Shown: positions 15,287 to 22,559 of the stretch, in pieces | Position numbering within the stretch: the stretch's first letter is position 1 | How the letters are laid out: every line of letters begins with the position of its first letter | Source of the DNA: JBDLSY01 sp041170585 | Lineage (GTDB): Bacteria > Pseudomonadota > Gammaproteobacteria > Burkholderiales > Burkholderiaceae_C | Length of the DNA: 26,615 nucleotides | NCBI GenBank assembly: GCA_041170585.1 | Contig: JBEDNN010000052.1 | Span: 1-26,615, forward strand | Reading direction: 5' to 3' | Notes under the pieces: generated by a model | Databases searched by the model: none | What the model saw: the letters and a program-made list of their open reading frames with translations, nothing else | Told to the model about the DNA's origin: nothing | Translations under genes and position numbers: made by a program

Positions 15287-15327
15287 TTTTTGTTTTTTGT
15301 TTTTTGTTTTTTGTTTTTTGTTTTTTT
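15287..15327. repeat. 7-bp TTTTTTG tandem repeat between the two tRNA genes
   Basis: G residues at 15292, 15299, 15306, 15313 and 15320 are separated by six T each, making about six units of TTTTTTG. On the minus strand this is an A-rich tract placed at about -40 to -80 relative to the tRNA-Ser start, where UP elements that bind the alpha subunit of RNA polymerase lie. Slippage here would change the tract length. Confidence 0.85.
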
Positions 15328-15359
15328 ACTTTTTATTCCATTATTACGATTAAGTTAAT

Positions 15360-15388
15360 TTGCAATAATATACATTTAAAGCTAGAAT
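15360..15388 (+). promoter_or_regulatory. Sigma70-like promoter of tRNA-Pro
   Basis: A -35 box TTGCAA (15360-15365; four of six) and a -10 box TAGAAT (15383-15388; five of six) are 17 bases apart. Transcription should start near 15395, about two bases before the mature tRNA at 15397. An overlapping TATACT at 15388-15393 has no matching -35 box. Confidence 0.55.
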
Positions 15389-15396
15389 ATACTTTG

Positions 15397-15470
15397 CGGG
15401 ACGTAGCGCAGCCTGGTAGCGCACTTGCATGGGGTGCAAGGGGTCGTGAGTTCGAATCTCACCGTTCCGA
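15397..15470 (+). tRNA. tRNA-Pro (anticodon GGG)
   Basis: A 74-base cloverleaf. The acceptor stem pairs CGGGACG with CGTTCCG (one G-U pair), with discriminator A at 15470. The anticodon stem-loop is CTTGC-ATGGGGT-GCAAG with anticodon GGG, and the T arm is GTGAG-TTCGAAT-CTCAC. CCA is not encoded: the next bases are CAA. The CCA must therefore be added by a nucleotidyltransferase, unlike the tRNA-Ser gene next to it. The 3' end is eight bases from the convergent ihfA stop, with no strong terminator between. Confidence 0.96.
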
Positions 15471-15478
15471 CAAAACAA

Positions 15479-15814
15479 TCATAAAAGTAGCTTATCTTTT
15501 AGCTTTTGGCTAGGTAAAAAATGTACTACTTTACGTGCTGCAATTGGTATTAATGTACCTGTGTCAATATTGCGACCTAGATGAGATTTTCTTTGGCGTA
15601 CTTCAAAAGTACCAAAACCAGTTAGCTTTACTTTATTCCCAGCAGATAAAGTAGTGTAAATTTCTTCAAAAAATAAATCAACTAACTGCTTGGCTTCACG
15701 CTTTGGTAAATTATTACACTTTATTAATAACTGCGTAATATCTGCTTTAGTTAATGTATTTAATGTATTTAATGTATCTAATATATTAGACTTTAATATA
15801 AAGCGATTAATCAT
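15479..15814 (-). CDS. ihfA: Integration host factor alpha-like protein
   Basis: A member of the HU/IHF DNA-bending family, called alpha because it directly follows pheT, the usual place of ihfA. The family text starts at LTKADITQLL (residue 21) and includes KREAKQLVDLFFEEI, KLTGFGTFEVR and PIAARKVVHFLPSQKLK. The usual GRNP motif of the beta arm reads GRNI (I83): the proline that wedges between base pairs in IHF and HU is replaced. The N-terminus carries about 20 extra residues (DTLNTLNTLT) encoded by a 9-bp tandem repeat; no in-frame start codon lies after it. Length is 111 against the usual ~99. It lies 44 bases after pheT and ends eight bases from the convergent tRNA-Pro. A divergent HU paralogue is an alternative. 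Confidence 0.88.
   Translation of the reverse strand: MINRFILKSNILDTLNTLNTLTKADITQLLIKCNNLPKREAKQLVDLFFEEIYTTLSAGNKVKLTGFGTFEVRQRKSHLGRNIDTGTLIPIAARKVVHFLPSQKLKDKLLL
15751..15785. repeat. 9-bp tandem repeat coding the ihfA N-terminus
   Basis: Four consecutive units, TTAATGTA (truncated), TTTAATGTA twice and TCTAATATA, encode the Thr-Leu-Asn repeat at residues 13-21 of IHF-alpha. The three-codon unit preserves the frame. Confidence 0.9.
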
Positions 15815-15823
15815 ATATGTATG

Positions 15824-15847
15824 TATTATGTATTATGTATTATGTAT
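15824..15847. repeat. 7-bp tandem repeat between pheT and ihfA
   Basis: TATTATG is repeated three times with a partial fourth copy in the short spacer between the pheT stop and the ihfA start. This would change the spacing upstream of the ihfA start codon if it slips. No Shine-Dalgarno site for ihfA is evident in it. Confidence 0.8.
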
Positions 15848-15858
15848 TTACTTACAAT

Positions 15859-18294
15859 TTAACGTAGTACCGCACCACAACAGTTTTTTAAAACAGTTAA
15901 GGCTGAATTTAATGCTGCATCAGCTTGTGCATCAGTCAAAGTAAACAGTTTATCTTGCAACTGTAAACGTAAGCCAAGTGATTTTTTATTAAGTGCTAAG
16001 TGTCCGCCTTTAAATTGATCAAATACTGTAACCGATATTAAAGGCATTAATGATTCATCTGTATCTATGGCTTGTTGAATAGCATCAATCAATACCTGTG
16101 CAGGTATATTAATATCAATAATTACTGCTAAATCACGTTCAATAATAGGCGTTTTAGCAATACTTTGATAAACAGGTACAGCATGCTTACACAATGCTTG
16201 TGCATCTACTTCAAACACTATTAATGGTAATGTCAGAGTATATTTTTGACACAACTTTGGATGTAACTCACCAATATAACCAATCATTTTATCGTTACGC
16301 CACACTTCAGCACTACGCCCAGGGTGTAAGGCAATATGCGTTGTTTTACGATAAACCAAATCTGGACACAGTGCATCTAAATCCGCTTTTAAATCATAAA
16401 AATCAACTGCTCTATTGGCACTAGCCCACTGTGCTTGATTGATTGAACCATAAGCGACTGCACATAAACGTTGCGGCTGTTCATAGCCTTCAATAGAAGT
16501 ATAACTGGCTTGTATCGCATTATTACGTAAAAACACTTTACCTAACTCAAACATACGTACCCGGTTCATACGGTGAGAAATATGGTGCTTTACATTAGCG
16601 ACAAGTCCACCCAATAAAGTAGAACGCATAACGCCCATAGTACTGGAAATTGGATTAAGTACACGAATGGGTGTAGTGTTAGCCGCAAAATCTTGTTCCC
16701 AAGTTGAGTCCACAAAACTATAGTTAATAGCCTCCATATAATCACGTTGTGCCAAAGCTATTCTTAAATGATGCAAACTATACAAGCCTTCTGGCTGGGC
16801 TTGTATTACTTGTGTTGCTATTGGTAAGTGAGTTGAGATACGCTCAAATCCATATAAACGGGCAACTTCTTCAATTAAATCTTCTTCAATCTCTAAATCA
16901 AAACGATAACTAGGTGGCGTAACTATAAATACTGCATCAGAGTCAGTCATACTATTATTTAAAATAAAATCAAAACCTAAACGTGTAAAGATATCTGCTA
17001 TTTGCTTAGATTGGATGGTTATCCCTAATACTTTATTACAACGTGCTACCCGTAGTTGAACAGGACTTCGGCTGGGTAATATAGTTGTAATATCGCTGGC
17101 AACACCACATATTCCGCCACAAATATTTAAAATTAAATCAGTAATATAGTCTAAATATAACCCTGTAGTCGTAAAATCAATACCCCGTTCAAAACGGTGT
17201 GCCGCATCACTTGAAAAACCTAATGTACGGGCTTTACCTTGAATGGCTAAAGGATTCCAAAAGGCTGCTTCTAAATAAATATCCGTTGTAAATTCATTGA
17301 CAGCCGTTGCATCACCGCCCATAATCCCCGCTAAAGCTTGCGGGCCTTGACTATCGGCAATAATACCCATATTAGAATTTAAATGAATAATTTGCCCATT
17401 GAGTAAAGTTAATACTTCGCCTTGCTTAGCCCAACGCACGGTTAAACCAGTTATTGTACTATTACTTAATTTAGCCAAATCAAATACATGCGACGGTTGC
17501 CCTAACTCCAACATGACATAATTAGAAATATCTACTAAAGGATTAATACTACGCTGCCCTGCCCGCTCTAAACGGGATACTATCCAATCAGGCGTTGGGT
17601 GAGTGATTGGATTATTGCTAACCCCCTTAATGACCCGCCCTGTAAAACGCCCACACAAATCAGGTGCTTCAATGTGAACAGGCACTACATCACCTATCCG
17701 TGTAGGCGTAACCGTGTTAAATATTTTAGGCTGTAAAGTTGCTCCCGTAATAGCAGCAGTTTCACGTGCCATACCCCATACGCTTAAACAATCAGCTTTA
17801 TTGGGAGTCAGTTTAATTTCTAAAATGTTATCATCTAAATTCATAGCTACACGAATATCTTCGCCAGCAATCAAAGTATTGGGTAAACGCCATAAGCCTG
17901 TACTTTCACTGGACAATCCAAGCTCACGTTGCGAACACAACATACCAAAACTTTCAACGCCGCGTAATTGACCTTTATTGATTGTGCTACCATCAGGCAA
18001 CACAGCCCCTACCATAGCCAAAGGGGCTTTCATACCGACTTCGGCATTAGATGCACCACAAACAATTTGCAAAGGCTCATCTAAACCAATATCAACGGTA
18101 CAAACTTTTAGTTTGTCGGCGTTAGGGTGTTTTTCGGCACTCAAAATATGTGCTACGACAATCCCAGTGAATGGCGGGGCAATCGGGCGAATAGACTCAA
18201 CTTCTGCCCCGCTCATTGTCAATGCATGTGCTAGTTCAGCGGTATTTAGAGGTGGATTGACAAAGCTGCGTAACCAAGATTCAACGAGTAGCAT
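15859..18294 (-). CDS. pheT: Phenylalanyl-tRNA synthetase beta subunit
   Basis: The beta chain of the (alpha-beta)2 phenylalanyl-tRNA synthetase, which works in the cytosol with PheS. It is 811 residues, close to the usual ~795. The N-terminal part has the EMAP-like tRNA-binding domain (HPNADKLKVCTVDIG, IVCGASNAEVGMKAPLAMVGAVLPDG), then the B3/B4 editing domain (GQPSHVFDLAKL), the B5 domain and the core (PSYRFDLEIEEDLIEEVARLYGFERI), and a C-terminal FDX-ACB anticodon-binding domain (IIERDLAVIID to the end). The ATG at 18294 follows an AGGAAA site. It is separated from pheS by a 2.3-kb restriction-modification insertion, and must be transcribed by read-through or from an unseen promoter. Confidence 0.97.
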   Translation of the reverse strand: MLLVESWLRSFVNPPLNTAELAHALTMSGAEVESIRPIAPPFTGIVVAHILSAEKHPNADKLKVCTVDIGLDEPLQIVCGASNAEVGMKAPLAMVGAVLPDGSTINKGQLRGVESFGMLCSQRELGLSSESTGLWRLPNTLIAGEDIRVAMNLDDNILEIKLTPNKADCLSVWGMARETAAITGATLQPKIFNTVTPTRIGDVVPVHIEAPDLCGRFTGRVIKGVSNNPITHPTPDWIVSRLERAGQRSINPLVDISNYVMLELGQPSHVFDLAKLSNSTITGLTVRWAKQGEVLTLLNGQIIHLNSNMGIIADSQGPQALAGIMGGDATAVNEFTTDIYLEAAFWNPLAIQGKARTLGFSSDAAHRFERGIDFTTTGLYLDYITDLILNICGGICGVASDITTILPSRSPVQLRVARCNKVLGITIQSKQIADIFTRLGFDFILNNSMTDSDAVFIVTPPSYRFDLEIEEDLIEEVARLYGFERISTHLPIATQVIQAQPEGLYSLHHLRIALAQRDYMEAINYSFVDSTWEQDFAANTTPIRVLNPISSTMGVMRSTLLGGLVANVKHHISHRMNRVRMFELGKVFLRNNAIQASYTSIEGYEQPQRLCAVAYGSINQAQWASANRAVDFYDLKADLDALCPDLVYRKTTHIALHPGRSAEVWRNDKMIGYIGELHPKLCQKYTLTLPLIVFEVDAQALCKHAVPVYQSIAKTPIIERDLAVIIDINIPAQVLIDAIQQAIDTDESLMPLISVTVFDQFKGGHLALNKKSLGLRLQLQDKLFTLTDAQADAALNSALTVLKNCCGAVLR

Positions 18295-18369
18295 GGGTAT
18301 ATATTTCCTAATTAGTATGTGTTTTTAATAAATCTAATTGTAAAATGCAAAAAGTAAAACTATAAATAT

Positions 18370-19491
18370 TTAAGTATTTAGATATTTTTCTATTAATTCA
18401 TTCCACTTATCTTTATGAATTTTTTGCAACTCTGCATCTTTTTCAATAAGATTACTATAGTTCACAACAAAATCATTTAAAGAACCTACTAAACGCAAAT
18501 AATATTTAATTGTTGGTAAAAGCCCATTCACTATTATTTGACATCCATGTTGATTTTTTATGTTATTTATTAGTATATCTATTGTACTTTCGTCCGATTT
18601 TTTTATTCCAATATGAGATAATATGTAATACCTAGTAGGGCTATATCGTTGAATTTTTTCAATTGCAACTCTTACAATAGTTGAGTCAATTAGCTTATCT
18701 AACTTTATCTCAATTGATTCAAATAATTGATTGTCTTTAAATATTTCAATGTCACCTGATGTTTTTGAAGTTCTATCTGATGCTGTATGGCTACCAATTT
18801 CTGCTAAAAGACAGTTTTTATATCTATCAACTTCATTAATCAAGCTTTGATATATTGCGTAAAAAGCTAAAACTGGTAATTTAGAACCACCATGAATATG
18901 GTATTTAGTACTGAAGTGTTCATTTAATGAACTGATAATATTATTTATTGTTAAATGTTCTGGATTTTCTAATGAAACAATTTTTACAACAGAACTGTTT
19001 TTCAATTGAATTGCTGAAAATAATAATAAAAGCAATATATTTTCAGATGATGCTGGGGTTTTTTCAACAAAATCTAAAATATTTAAAAATGCTTCTTTTA
19101 CAGACTTATTATTAATTTTTCCGTTGTAATCTAAATTATATGGATATGGTTGTTCCAGTGAGCGCGTTAACCAACCACTTTCAGCCATAGATGGTAAACC
19201 AATTTCTTTAAAAGTAGGCGTAATATAAGTAGTATCTATTGAGCGACCAGAAAAACCACCTAACATATTAGCTTGATGCTTTCTAATATCTTGATTTTGA
19301 TGAAGTATTTTATGCGTTATCAATGTTGCTAATACTGTAAATACGCCTTTTTGCTGATTAGCATTAAAAGCAATCAATTTGATAAAATACTGTATTTCTG
19401 TATTAATATTTTTAATATTAAAAGTATCAATACTGTTCTGTGAACAAGCTTTTTTGTAAATTTTCAGCAATAGTTCTTTGTGATTTAACAT
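18370..19491 (-). CDS. Type II restriction endonuclease, PD-(D/E)XK type
   Basis: A 373-residue protein directly linked to a cytosine-5 methyltransferase, so almost certainly its cognate restriction enzyme. A PD-(D/E)XK-like active site is visible: D247 in SGDIEIF, then E261 and K263 in SIEIKLDK. Another well-preserved block is HQANMLGGFSGRSIDTTYITP followed by MAESGWLTRSLEQPYPYNLDY, which I recall from several type II endonucleases paired with C5 methyltransferases (SacI- or HaeII-like families), but I cannot name the family or the target site. It has its own AAAGGAAA ribosome-binding site and overlaps the methyltransferase by 65 bases. Sampled G+C is 32 of 120 (18421-18540), against 49 of 120 in pheT. 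No premature stop or frameshift is seen. Confidence 0.88.
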   Translation of the reverse strand: MLNHKELLLKIYKKACSQNSIDTFNIKNINTEIQYFIKLIAFNANQQKGVFTVLATLITHKILHQNQDIRKHQANMLGGFSGRSIDTTYITPTFKEIGLPSMAESGWLTRSLEQPYPYNLDYNGKINNKSVKEAFLNILDFVEKTPASSENILLLLLFSAIQLKNSSVVKIVSLENPEHLTINNIISSLNEHFSTKYHIHGGSKLPVLAFYAIYQSLINEVDRYKNCLLAEIGSHTASDRTSKTSGDIEIFKDNQLFESIEIKLDKLIDSTIVRVAIEKIQRYSPTRYYILSHIGIKKSDESTIDILINNIKNQHGCQIIVNGLLPTIKYYLRLVGSLNDFVVNYSNLIEKDAELQKIHKDKWNELIEKYLNT

Positions 19492-20533
19492 ATTTTCCTT
19501 TAAATAAACAACTACTATCTTCTTCAGTATTATTTTTATTGAGTAAGTTCAATAAGCCTTGTTCTTTAATACTTTCAGCAATAGCCCTTATAACTGGTAC
19601 TGCAACTGAGTTACCAATTTGCCTATATTGCTCGCCTAAAGTTTGATGCTTAATAAAATCATCATTAAATCCCATGATTTTGTAACACTCACTCACTGTC
19701 AGCTTTCTTACCAAATCTAATTTTGGTATATATATAAAGAACCTACCTGATGTTTCTTGCGAAGATATTGTTGGATGAGTACCTTCAATAGAATAAATTC
19801 TATTTGGTTGCCTGTGAACTCTTGATAAATGTTCTGTATTATCTCTAATGCCAGTCTTCCAAATATTTTTATTTCTATATCCAACAAAAATCAAACCGCT
19901 ATCTTGTTTTTTAGGTTCTTTAATTAAGGTATATTCTGATTTATCAAGAAACTCAAATTGTTCTAAATTAGAGTTTTTATCTAAAAAATCTTTCAAAAAG
20001 ACGGGAGGAAGTTGTTTTATTTTTGAAAAATCAAAACGCTGTTTTTTAGTAGCAATAACAAATACACGCTCTCTATTTTGCGGTACTCCAAAATCTTTAG
20101 CATTTAATAGTTGATAGCTAACCTTATAGTTTAAATCTTCTAAAGCATTCAAAATAATAGTAAATGTTCTATTTTTATCATGATGAATTAAATGTTTTAC
20201 ATTTTCTAATACAACTACAGAAGGCTGTTTATGAGCAATAATTTGACAAATATCAAAAAAAAGTGTTCCTCTAGTATCTTCAAAGCCTAATTTCTTTCCA
20301 GATATACTAAATGGCTGACAAGGAAATCCACCTAGTAATACATCAAAATTTGGTAAATTATTTGGGTTAATTTTTGTAATATCGCCAAATGGTTTTTCAC
20401 CAAAATTTTGTTCATAAACCTGTTGACAGTTTGGGTTAATTTCTGAGGTAAATACACATTGAAACCCTGCATTTTCGAAACCCTGCCTAAATCCGCCTAT
20501 CCCTGCAAATAAATCAATGAACTTATACTTCAT
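19427..20533 (-). CDS. DNA cytosine-5 methyltransferase (type II M protein)
   Basis: Adds a methyl group to carbon 5 of cytosine in the recognition site, protecting host DNA from the partner endonuclease. All core motifs are in order: motif I DLFAGIGGF (7-15), motif IV GGFPCQPFS with catalytic C72, motif VI ENV (110-112), motif VIII QNRERVF (152-158), motif IX near 270 (VRKLTVSECYKIMGF) and motif X QIGNSVAVP near 305. The target-recognition region (about 160-265) includes GLIFVGYRNKNIWKTGIRDN and HLSRVHRQPNRIYSIEGTHPT; its target cannot be read from sequence. The 368-residue length is typical. It lies 96 bases after pheS and before the endonuclease, a methyltransferase-first order that protects the host on entry. 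Sampled G+C is 34 of 120, against 54 of 120 in pheS. Confidence 0.97.
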   Translation of the reverse strand: MKYKFIDLFAGIGGFRQGFENAGFQCVFTSEINPNCQQVYEQNFGEKPFGDITKINPNNLPNFDVLLGGFPCQPFSISGKKLGFEDTRGTLFFDICQIIAHKQPSVVVLENVKHLIHHDKNRTFTIILNALEDLNYKVSYQLLNAKDFGVPQNRERVFVIATKKQRFDFSKIKQLPPVFLKDFLDKNSNLEQFEFLDKSEYTLIKEPKKQDSGLIFVGYRNKNIWKTGIRDNTEHLSRVHRQPNRIYSIEGTHPTISSQETSGRFFIYIPKLDLVRKLTVSECYKIMGFNDDFIKHQTLGEQYRQIGNSVAVPVIRAIAESIKEQGLLNLLNKNNTEEDSSCLFKGKYVKSQRTIAENLQKSLFTEQY

Positions 20534-20604
20534 TCTAAATAATCTTTTTAATAGTTGATAGTTGGTTTGATATTTTCTTTATTTTTTGTATTTAAAGTTA
20601 ACTA

Positions 20605-20633
20605 ATAAAATACTTCGCAGTAACCCCATTCAA
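20605..20633 (-). promoter_or_regulatory. Possible promoter of the restriction-modification genes
   Basis: On the minus strand TTGAAT (20628-20633) and TTTTAT (20605-20610) are 17 bases apart, overlapping the pheS stop codon. Each box matches four of six consensus bases. It would give the methyltransferase a leader of about 65 bases. Read-through from pheS is the alternative source of transcript. No terminator is visible between pheS and the methyltransferase. Confidence 0.3.
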
Positions 20634-21679
20634 GCAAACTGCTTTAAAAAACGCATATCATTTTCATAGAACAAGCGTAAATCACCAATACCATAGCGTA
20701 ACATCGCCAAACGCTCAATACCGCTACCAAACGCAAAACCAATCACTTTTTCTGGGTCTAAACCAAAATGCCTAATCACATTGGGGTGAACTTGCCCACT
20801 GCCACTGACTTCTAACCATTTACCTTTTAATGGCCCCGTGTGAAACATTAAATCTACTTCGGCAGATGGTTCAGTAAACGGAAAATAACTAGGACGAAAA
20901 CGTACAACCAAGTCATCAGTTTCAAATAAAACTTTTAAAAAATGGGTATATACCCCTTTTAAATCGGCAAAACTGACCTGTTCGCCTATCCATAAACCTT
21001 CAACTTGATGAAACATTGGCGAATGCGTAGCGTCACTATCAACGCGATAAGTACGCCCCGGTGCAATCACCCGAATATCAGTAATACCAGCGGCTGCTTT
21101 CTCACAGGCATAACGCACTTGCATTGGGCTGGTATGGGTACGCAATAACAATGGTGATATTTTTCCGTCTATAGTAGTGGTATGCTCATCAATATAAAAC
21201 GTATCTTGCATACTTCTAGCGGGGTGATTTTCAGGGTTATTCAAGGCAGAAAAATTGTGCCAGTCATCTTCTAATTCAGGCCCATCGGCAACATCAAACC
21301 CCATACTGCGAAAAATTTCTTCTATTCGCATCCAAACTCGCATCACAGGGTGAATATTACCTACCCCTAAACCTCGGCCAGATAAAGTAACGTCAATTGC
21401 CTCTGCATTTAAACGGCTATTTAAAGCAGCATTTATCTGTGCTTCTCTGGCATCATTTAAAGCTTTTTCAATCATCTGTTTGGCTAAATTAATACCTACA
21501 CCTTGACTTTTTTTGGTCTCAATATCTAATTTTGCCAGACCTTTTAGTAATTCGGTGATTGCCCCTGTTTTACCTAAAAATTGTGCTTTAGCATTTTCTA
21601 AATCAGCGGGTGTAGCAGCAGATAAAAAAGCTGTTTGTGCTTGGGATACTAAATGATTTAATTCAAGGCTTAGGCTCAT
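20630..21679 (-). CDS. pheS: Phenylalanyl-tRNA synthetase alpha subunit
   Basis: The catalytic alpha chain of phenylalanyl-tRNA synthetase, a class II enzyme. The N-terminal coiled coil (residues 1-90) precedes the aminoacylation domain, with GRGLGVGNIHPVMRV, DGPELEDDWHNFSALN, motif 2 (GRTYRVDSDATHSPMFHQVEGL) and motif 3 (GFAFGSGIERLAMLRYGIGDLR). The product is 349 residues. The ATG at 21679 is preferred over a TTG six codons upstream because it is followed by the usual N-terminus and preceded by a GAAAG element. A possible promoter -10 TACAAT lies at 21730-21735 with a weak -35. It is divergent from the carbonic anhydrase gene. pheT follows only after the inserted restriction-modification genes. 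Confidence 0.97.
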   Translation of the reverse strand: MSLSLELNHLVSQAQTAFLSAATPADLENAKAQFLGKTGAITELLKGLAKLDIETKKSQGVGINLAKQMIEKALNDAREAQINAALNSRLNAEAIDVTLSGRGLGVGNIHPVMRVWMRIEEIFRSMGFDVADGPELEDDWHNFSALNNPENHPARSMQDTFYIDEHTTTIDGKISPLLLRTHTSPMQVRYACEKAAAGITDIRVIAPGRTYRVDSDATHSPMFHQVEGLWIGEQVSFADLKGVYTHFLKVLFETDDLVVRFRPSYFPFTEPSAEVDLMFHTGPLKGKWLEVSGSGQVHPNVIRHFGLDPEKVIGFAFGSGIERLAMLRYGIGDLRLFYENDMRFLKQFA

Positions 21680-21795
21680 ATTGATGCTTTCAAACAATTA
21701 AACGGCGGACGGGTAAAATACGTTATTAAATTGTATTTACATATTGATTTTACCTGAAAAATATGTTTTATTTCCTTATTTTATTTTCTTAGATT

Positions 21796-22512
21796 ATGAC
21801 CCACACAACACCCGATGTAATGCCCACTTCTTTGAATGATGTTACCCCTGCATCTCACCCGCTGGAACATTTATTTCAAAATAACCGCCATTGGGTTAAT
21901 AAAATGTTAGCCGAAGATTCAACATTTTTTAGCCGCTTATCACACCTACAAGCCCCTGAAATTTTATGGATTGGTTGTTCAGATAGCCGAGTCCCTGCGA
22001 ATCAAATCACAGGCCTTGCTCCGGGTGAAATATTTGTTCACCGCAATATTGCCAATGTCGTGGTACATACCGATTTAAACGCACTGTCTGTGATTGAATT
22101 TGCCGTCAATAGTCTAAAAGTCAAACATATTATTGTCTGTGGTCATTATGGCTGTGGTGGCGTTAATGCCGCTTTAAATAACATTAGAACAGGCAGTTTA
22201 GTAGACAATTGGCTGCGTCATATTCAAGACGTACGCGATGAACATGGCAGTTATTTAGGCAGTATTTTGCCTAAACACCAACATAATGCTTTGTGTGAAC
22301 TAAATGTTATTGAGCAAGTCAGACACGTTGTACAAACCAGTACCGTACAAGATGCTTGGACAAAAGGGCAATTATTAACCGTACATGGTTGGATTTACGA
22401 TATAAAAGACGGCGTTTTACGCGATTTATCAGCCAGCGTCAGCCATTTAGCAGAATTAAATACGGTATTAAAGACCGCTATCACTGCTGTTAATCATACA
22501 TCACGTCAATAG
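21796..22512 (+). CDS. can: Beta-class carbonic anhydrase
   Basis: Interconverts carbon dioxide and bicarbonate in the cytosol, supplying bicarbonate for carboxylations. Zinc ligands are visible as C61 and D63 (GCSDSRVPAN) and H117 and C120 (CGHYGCGG), the classical Cys-Asp-His-Cys set with D63/R65 as the switch pair. The 238-residue protein matches E. coli Can, with about 20 extra N-terminal residues. The ATG at 21796 has no Shine-Dalgarno site; ATG at codon 9 is an alternative start. It diverges from pheS and converges on plsC. A 16-bp imperfect duplication (22503-22518 and 22519-22534) covers its stop codon. Confidence 0.95.
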   Translation: MTHTTPDVMPTSLNDVTPASHPLEHLFQNNRHWVNKMLAEDSTFFSRLSHLQAPEILWIGCSDSRVPANQITGLAPGEIFVHRNIANVVVHTDLNALSVIEFAVNSLKVKHIIVCGHYGCGGVNAALNNIRTGSLVDNWLRHIQDVRDEHGSYLGSILPKHQHNALCELNVIEQVRHVVQTSTVQDAWTKGQLLTVHGWIYDIKDGVLRDLSASVSHLAELNTVLKTAITAVNHTSRQ

Positions 22513-22534
22513 TTAATTACGTCAATAATTAAAC
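22503..22534. repeat. 16-bp tandem duplication at the can stop codon
   Basis: ACGTCAATAGTTAATT is followed at once by ACGTCAATAATTAAAC. The first copy contains the can stop codon (CAA-TAG). It fills most of the 47-base gap to the convergent plsC gene, where I see no clear hairpin terminator. Confidence 0.75.
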
Positions 22535-22559
22535 GATATTAAATTATATTAAACTATGA

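Noticed and set aside
15397..15480. tRNA-Pro as an integration site for a mobile island
   Set aside because: No integrase is present and I saw no second copy of the tRNA 3' end elsewhere in the window.
15304..15513. A 69-codon plus-strand frame covering tRNA-Pro
   Set aside because: It reads through a certain tRNA gene and a TTTTTTG repeat; the protein-like text is an artefact.
18295..20629. Target-site duplication or inverted repeats bounding the restriction-modification insertion
   Set aside because: Comparing the pheS-side and pheT-side spacers by eye showed only shared AT-richness, with no convincing matching repeat.
21680..21697. Longer pheS starting with TTG at 21697
   Set aside because: The ATG at 21679 has a GAAAG element and gives the usual PheS N-terminus; the TTG adds six residues without support.
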